From the NCBI GenBank assembly GCA_963976435.1, contig CAXBKQ010000012.1:1-64000 (forward strand): a stretch of 64,000 bases of DNA. Direction: 5' to 3'. Source of the DNA: CAKZNE01 sp963976435. GTDB lineage: Bacteria; Bacteroidota; Bacteroidia; Flavobacteriales; Schleiferiaceae. Position 1 is the stretch's first letter. The number at the start of each line of letters is the position of its first letter. Positions 60,735-64,000 of the stretch are shown in pieces. Below the pieces are notes generated by a model, which saw nothing but the letters and a program-made list of their open reading frames with translations, made no database searches and had not been told where the DNA came from. The translations under genes and the position numbers were made by a program.

Positions 60735-60792
60735 AATCGAATTTTATTTAAATCGTATTTTTTCTTACTGAATAATCATTTTCTTTGTGCTT

Positions 60793-61857
60793 ATGGCTGC
60801 AAATTCTTTTGGAAATATTTTTAAGCTTAGCACCTTCGGTGAATCCCACGGAAAGGCTATCGGTGGAATCATCGATGGATGTCCTGCCGGACTGAAAATA
60901 GATTTGGAATTTGTACAATCGCAATTGGACAAAAGAAAACCCGGGCAATCTAAAATTACAACCCAGCGCAAGGAAACCGACAGGGTTGAATTTCTTTCTG
61001 GAATTTTTGAAGGACAAAGTACTGGGGCTCCAATTGGTTTTATAATCAAGAATGAAGATGCTAAATCCAAAGATTACAGTCATCTAAAGGATAATTACAG
61101 ACCATCACATGCGGATTTTGTTTATGAGGAAAAATATGGTCATAGGGATTATCGCGGTGGTGGTAGGTCTTCTGCTCGAGAAACGGCATGTAGGGTAGTA
61201 GCCGGTGCAATTGCTCTGCAATTACTAAAGGATTTAAAAATTCAGGCCTATGTTTCTTCTGTAGGGGATTTAAAATTAAATAAGTCCTATATAGATCTGG
61301 ATTTCTCCAAAACAGAAAAAAATATTGTCCGTTGTCCAGACCCAGAATTTGCAGAGCTTTTAATTGATAGAATTGAAGAAGTTAGAAAGGAAGGAGATAG
61401 TATCGGAGGCATTGTGAGCTGTGTTATTCAAAATGTGCCTATTGGTTTAGGAGAACCTGTTTTCGATAAACTTCATGCCCAGCTAGCCAAGGCTATGTTG
61501 AGTATAAACGCCGTAAAGGGTTTTGAATATGGTAGTGGATTCAATGCTACGACCATGAAAGGGAGTGAGCACAATGATATATTTATTGATGGTGGAATAA
61601 CCCAGACAAACTATTCTGGAGGTATCCAAGGGGGAATTTCAAATGGTCAGGATATTTATTTCAATGTTGCTTTTAAACCAGTTGCCACCTTGATGAAGGA
61701 TCAAAAAAGTATCAATAAGGATGGAAATGAAGTTGTAATAAAAGGAAAAGGCAGACATGACCCCTGCGTGGTTCCAAGGGCCGTGCCTATAGTTGAAGCC
61801 ATGGCCGCTTTAGTCCTCGCGGATTTTTATCTTCTTCAAAAAACAAATAAATTATAG
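60793..61857 (+). CDS. aroC: Chorismate synthase
   Basis: AroC turns EPSP into chorismate, the end of the shikimate pathway, and needs reduced FMN. The 354-residue protein shows FGNIFKLSTFGESHGKAIGG, RKPGQSKITTQRKETDRVEF, FIIKNEDAKSKDY, HRDYRGGGRSSARET and RHDPCVVPRAVPIVEAM. The conserved histidines and Asp are present. The ATG at 60793 is used; a GTG two codons earlier is less likely. It is followed by the symporter gene after 4 nt. Confidence 0.96.
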   Translation: MAANSFGNIFKLSTFGESHGKAIGGIIDGCPAGLKIDLEFVQSQLDKRKPGQSKITTQRKETDRVEFLSGIFEGQSTGAPIGFIIKNEDAKSKDYSHLKDNYRPSHADFVYEEKYGHRDYRGGGRSSARETACRVVAGAIALQLLKDLKIQAYVSSVGDLKLNKSYIDLDFSKTEKNIVRCPDPEFAELLIDRIEEVRKEGDSIGGIVSCVIQNVPIGLGEPVFDKLHAQLAKAMLSINAVKGFEYGSGFNATTMKGSEHNDIFIDGGITQTNYSGGIQGGISNGQDIYFNVAFKPVATLMKDQKSINKDGNEVVIKGKGRHDPCVVPRAVPIVEAMAALVLADFYLLQKTNKL

Positions 61858-61861
61858 GATT

Positions 61862-63274
61862 ATGAAACTAGCATTACATTGGAAAATAATTATTGGATTG
61901 CTGCTTGGAATTATTTGGGCACTTGTTTCCAGTTATCTAGGCTGGAGTGAGTTTACCATTAATTGGATTGCTCCCTTTGGTACTATTTTCATAAACCTGC
62001 TTAAACTCATTGCCGTTCCTTTAGTTTTATTCTCCATTATTAGTGGTGTTGCCGGAATTGGAGACCCTTCCAGCTTGGGTAGAATGGGCGCTAAAACTCT
62101 AATTTTTTATTTTCTAACTACTCTTCTGGCAGTAAGCATTGGGCTCTTGCTAGTAAATATGGTAAAACCTGGAGAATGGATTGAAGAATCTAGCCGAATT
62201 GATAATCGCATAAGCTATGAGCTTTGGGCAATGGAAAATGGTATTGAGATAAAAGATGAAATCCGATTATCTGAAAAGCCCGAAAATAGTGGCTTGGTAC
62301 AGGAAATATCTGAAAGAACTGGTTTTGAGGTAGATGAAACTGTAGGCGATAAATTAAATAAAGCAAAGGTAGCCAAGGAGTCCGGACCATTGCAGCCTCT
62401 GGTAGACATTGTACCTTCCAATATTTTCTTTTCCCTCAATAATAATGGACTGATGCTCCAGGTGATATTTTTCGCCATATTTTTTGGTATAAGTCTTTTG
62501 TTTATTCCGAAAAAGAAGGCGGAACCTGTAAAAGCTTTTATGGATGGATCCATGGAGGTATTTCTAAAAATGGTGGATATAGTAATGAAAGCTGCACCTT
62601 TCTTTGTTTTTGCCTTATTAGCAGGGGTGGTGAGTAAAATGGCTGGTAATGATATTTCAAAAGTTACTCAAATATTTAAGGGCTTATCAACCTATTCATT
62701 AACCGTTTTTGTAGGCTTGGTTTTTATGATTTTCGTTACCTATCCCTTGATTTTAAAAATATTTACAAGGGTAATTCCCTATAAAGGATTTTTTAAGGCT
62801 ATGAGCCCCGCTCAAACATTAGCCTTTTCTACCAGTTCCAGCGCTGCTACCTTACCTGTAACTATGGAATGTGTTGAGGAAAATCTTGGTGTAGACAAAA
62901 AGATCACCGGTTTTGTATTGCCTATTGGCGCAACAGTGAATATGGATGGAACCAGTTTGTATCAAGCTGTTGCCGTGTTGTTTCTGGCTCAAATCCATAT
63001 GATAGACTTATCCATTGCTCAGCAATTAACAATAGTTCTTACAGCCACCTTGGCATCTATTGGTTCGGCTGCTGTGCCTAGTGCAGGATTAGTGATGCTT
63101 ATTATTGTTTTAGAATCTGTAGGACTCAATCCAGCATGGATAGGAATTGTTTTACCGGTGGATCGAATTTTAGATATGTGCAGAACCGTTGTAAATGTTA
63201 CAGGTGATGCAACAGTTTCCTCTGTTATCGCCAAAGGGGAAGGGCTGTTAAACTATAAAGGGTCTGATCAATAA
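61862..63274 (+). CDS. Dicarboxylate/amino acid:cation symporter (DAACS)
   Basis: This Na+- or H+-coupled transporter for dicarboxylates or glutamate/aspartate has 470 residues. It carries eight helices and two re-entrant loops, with the hairpin 1 motif STSSSAATLPVT, the TM7 motif TVNMDGTSLYQ, and TM8 with the conserved DRILDMCRTVVNVTGD. It has a large insertion of about 70 residues after helix 3 (about 105-175), seen in several Bacteroidota members. It is co-transcribed with aroC, judging from the 4-nt gap. Confidence 0.92.
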   Translation: MKLALHWKIIIGLLLGIIWALVSSYLGWSEFTINWIAPFGTIFINLLKLIAVPLVLFSIISGVAGIGDPSSLGRMGAKTLIFYFLTTLLAVSIGLLLVNMVKPGEWIEESSRIDNRISYELWAMENGIEIKDEIRLSEKPENSGLVQEISERTGFEVDETVGDKLNKAKVAKESGPLQPLVDIVPSNIFFSLNNNGLMLQVIFFAIFFGISLLFIPKKKAEPVKAFMDGSMEVFLKMVDIVMKAAPFFVFALLAGVVSKMAGNDISKVTQIFKGLSTYSLTVFVGLVFMIFVTYPLILKIFTRVIPYKGFFKAMSPAQTLAFSTSSSAATLPVTMECVEENLGVDKKITGFVLPIGATVNMDGTSLYQAVAVLFLAQIHMIDLSIAQQLTIVLTATLASIGSAAVPSAGLVMLIIVLESVGLNPAWIGIVLPVDRILDMCRTVVNVTGDATVSSVIAKGEGLLNYKGSDQ

Positions 63275-63326
63275 AATTTTAAAGAATAAATCTGAATAAC
63301 ATCGTTAATTATCAAACATCCACCGC

Positions 63327-64000
63327 ATGAAACGTTTATTTAAAGTTATTGGCCTCCTGTTATTGTTGATAGTTGGAGCCATGATTATTTTACCAATAGT
63401 ATTTAAGGATGAGATTGTTGTGAAGGTCAACAATCTAATTAGCGAAAACCTTGAAGCGGAAGTTGAAATAGGAGATTTTAATCTCAGCCTTTTTAGGAGC
63501 TTCCCAAATTTTAATTTTCAAATAGAAAATGTTACCGTAGACGGAAAGAATAACTTTAAAGGTATTCGACTTCTTGATGTTGGTGAGTTTGAATTAGAAC
63601 TTGATGTTTGGAGTGTTATTTCTGGAGAGAATTATAATATTAAAGGAATAAACCTAAAAAATACCAGCGTACATGTTTTAATTGATGAAAGTGGGAATGC
63701 TAATTATGATATCAGTAAAGAATCAGAAAGCAGTACAGAGGTAGAAAACACTGGTGCAGATGCGGAATCTTCAGATTTTCAATTGAGCCTAAATTCTTAT
63801 TCTATTGAAAATTTCAATCTCCTTTACACCGATAAGCAAGCCAAAGTATCAGCAGAAATTATTGAATTGAATCATTCTGGAAGTGGTAATTTTTCGGAGG
63901 ATATTGTAGGGGTGAAAACCAACACAGAGATTAAATCTTTAAGTGCATTAATGGATGGAATAGCCTATCTAAACAAGGTGGAAACAAAGGCTGATTTTGA
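63327..64000 (+). CDS. AsmA family protein (5' part, truncated by window)
   Basis: The first 224 residues of an AsmA-like protein are visible. It begins with a signal-anchor helix (LLLLLIVGAMIILPIVF). The AsmA N-terminal pattern follows: VKVNNLISENLEAEVEIGDFN, LFRSFPNFNFQIENVTVDG, then strands with DISKESESS linkers. AsmA proteins bridge the inner and outer membrane and move phospholipids. Start at the ATG, 52 nt after the symporter stop. The rest is outside the window. Confidence 0.82.
   Translation, partial: MKRLFKVIGLLLLLIVGAMIILPIVFKDEIVVKVNNLISENLEAEVEIGDFNLSLFRSFPNFNFQIENVTVDGKNNFKGIRLLDVGEFELELDVWSVISGENYNIKGINLKNTSVHVLIDESGNANYDISKESESSTEVENTGADAESSDFQLSLNSYSIENFNLLYTDKQAKVSAEIIELNHSGSGNFSEDIVGVKTNTEIKSLSALMDGIAYLNKVETKADF

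Overview
The window comes from a low-GC member of the Bacteroidota, most likely a marine flavobacterium-like organism. The sequence supports this with a type IX secretion sorting tail (43222-43950), a Bacteroidota OstA-like protein downstream of purA, TAnnTTTG-type -7 promoter elements, almost no Shine-Dalgarno sequences, several lipoproteins with SC/GC lipoboxes, and Bacteroidota-style DUF3667, DUF3703 and tricorn-like proteins. No rRNA, tRNA, CRISPR array or phage structural gene was seen.

Layout. (1) 1-2430 is an accessory island: the last 72 bases of a group II intron, then tcmP and DUF5131 on the minus strand behind a long conserved leader, then two orphan plus-strand terminators. (2) 2456-22414 is mostly chromosomal: an S41 peptidase, an ABC exporter, a HipBA-type toxin-antitoxin pair, menB, sucC, a PLP decarboxylase with a DUF2237 protein, a cation efflux protein, an RhlE-type helicase, a SulP transporter and small conserved proteins. 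(3) 22415-31630 is a second, gene-poor accessory island of solitary hypothetical or secreted proteins, two degraded genes (an XRE antitoxin-like gene and a Fic-like C-terminus) and long non-coding stretches carrying dispersed repeats. (4) 31630-39007 is one long minus-strand cluster: rsh/spoT, fur, purA, ostA-like, CAP-domain and thioredoxin-like genes, with translational overlaps at the last three junctions. (5) 39737-64000 is chromosomal: fahA divergent from glyA-terC, an ssb paralogue, a pirin, a tricorn-like peptidase, the hutI-hutG-ftcD histidine-degradation operon, a beta-propeller secreted protein, aroC, a dicarboxylate symporter and a truncated AsmA-like gene.

The most interesting signal links islands 1 and 3. 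A leader of about 370 bp precedes tcmP (reverse strand, 1912-2287) and recurs before the chimeric gene at 22818 (22463-22817). The two copies share exact stretches of 21 and 27 nt and an AT-rich inverted repeat, and they stop matching at a GTT just before the start codon. The tcmP-DUF5131 module is also bounded by complementary 9-mers, TTAGGCACA and TGTGCCTAA, that contain integron-like core sites (GTTRRRY and RYYYAAC). The group II intron sits exactly at the outer core site, in the orientation opposite to the genes, as described for attC-targeting introns. Other repeats follow stop codons in island 3. I read these as gene-cassette-like units without a visible integrase. That is inference, and no database or structure search was possible.
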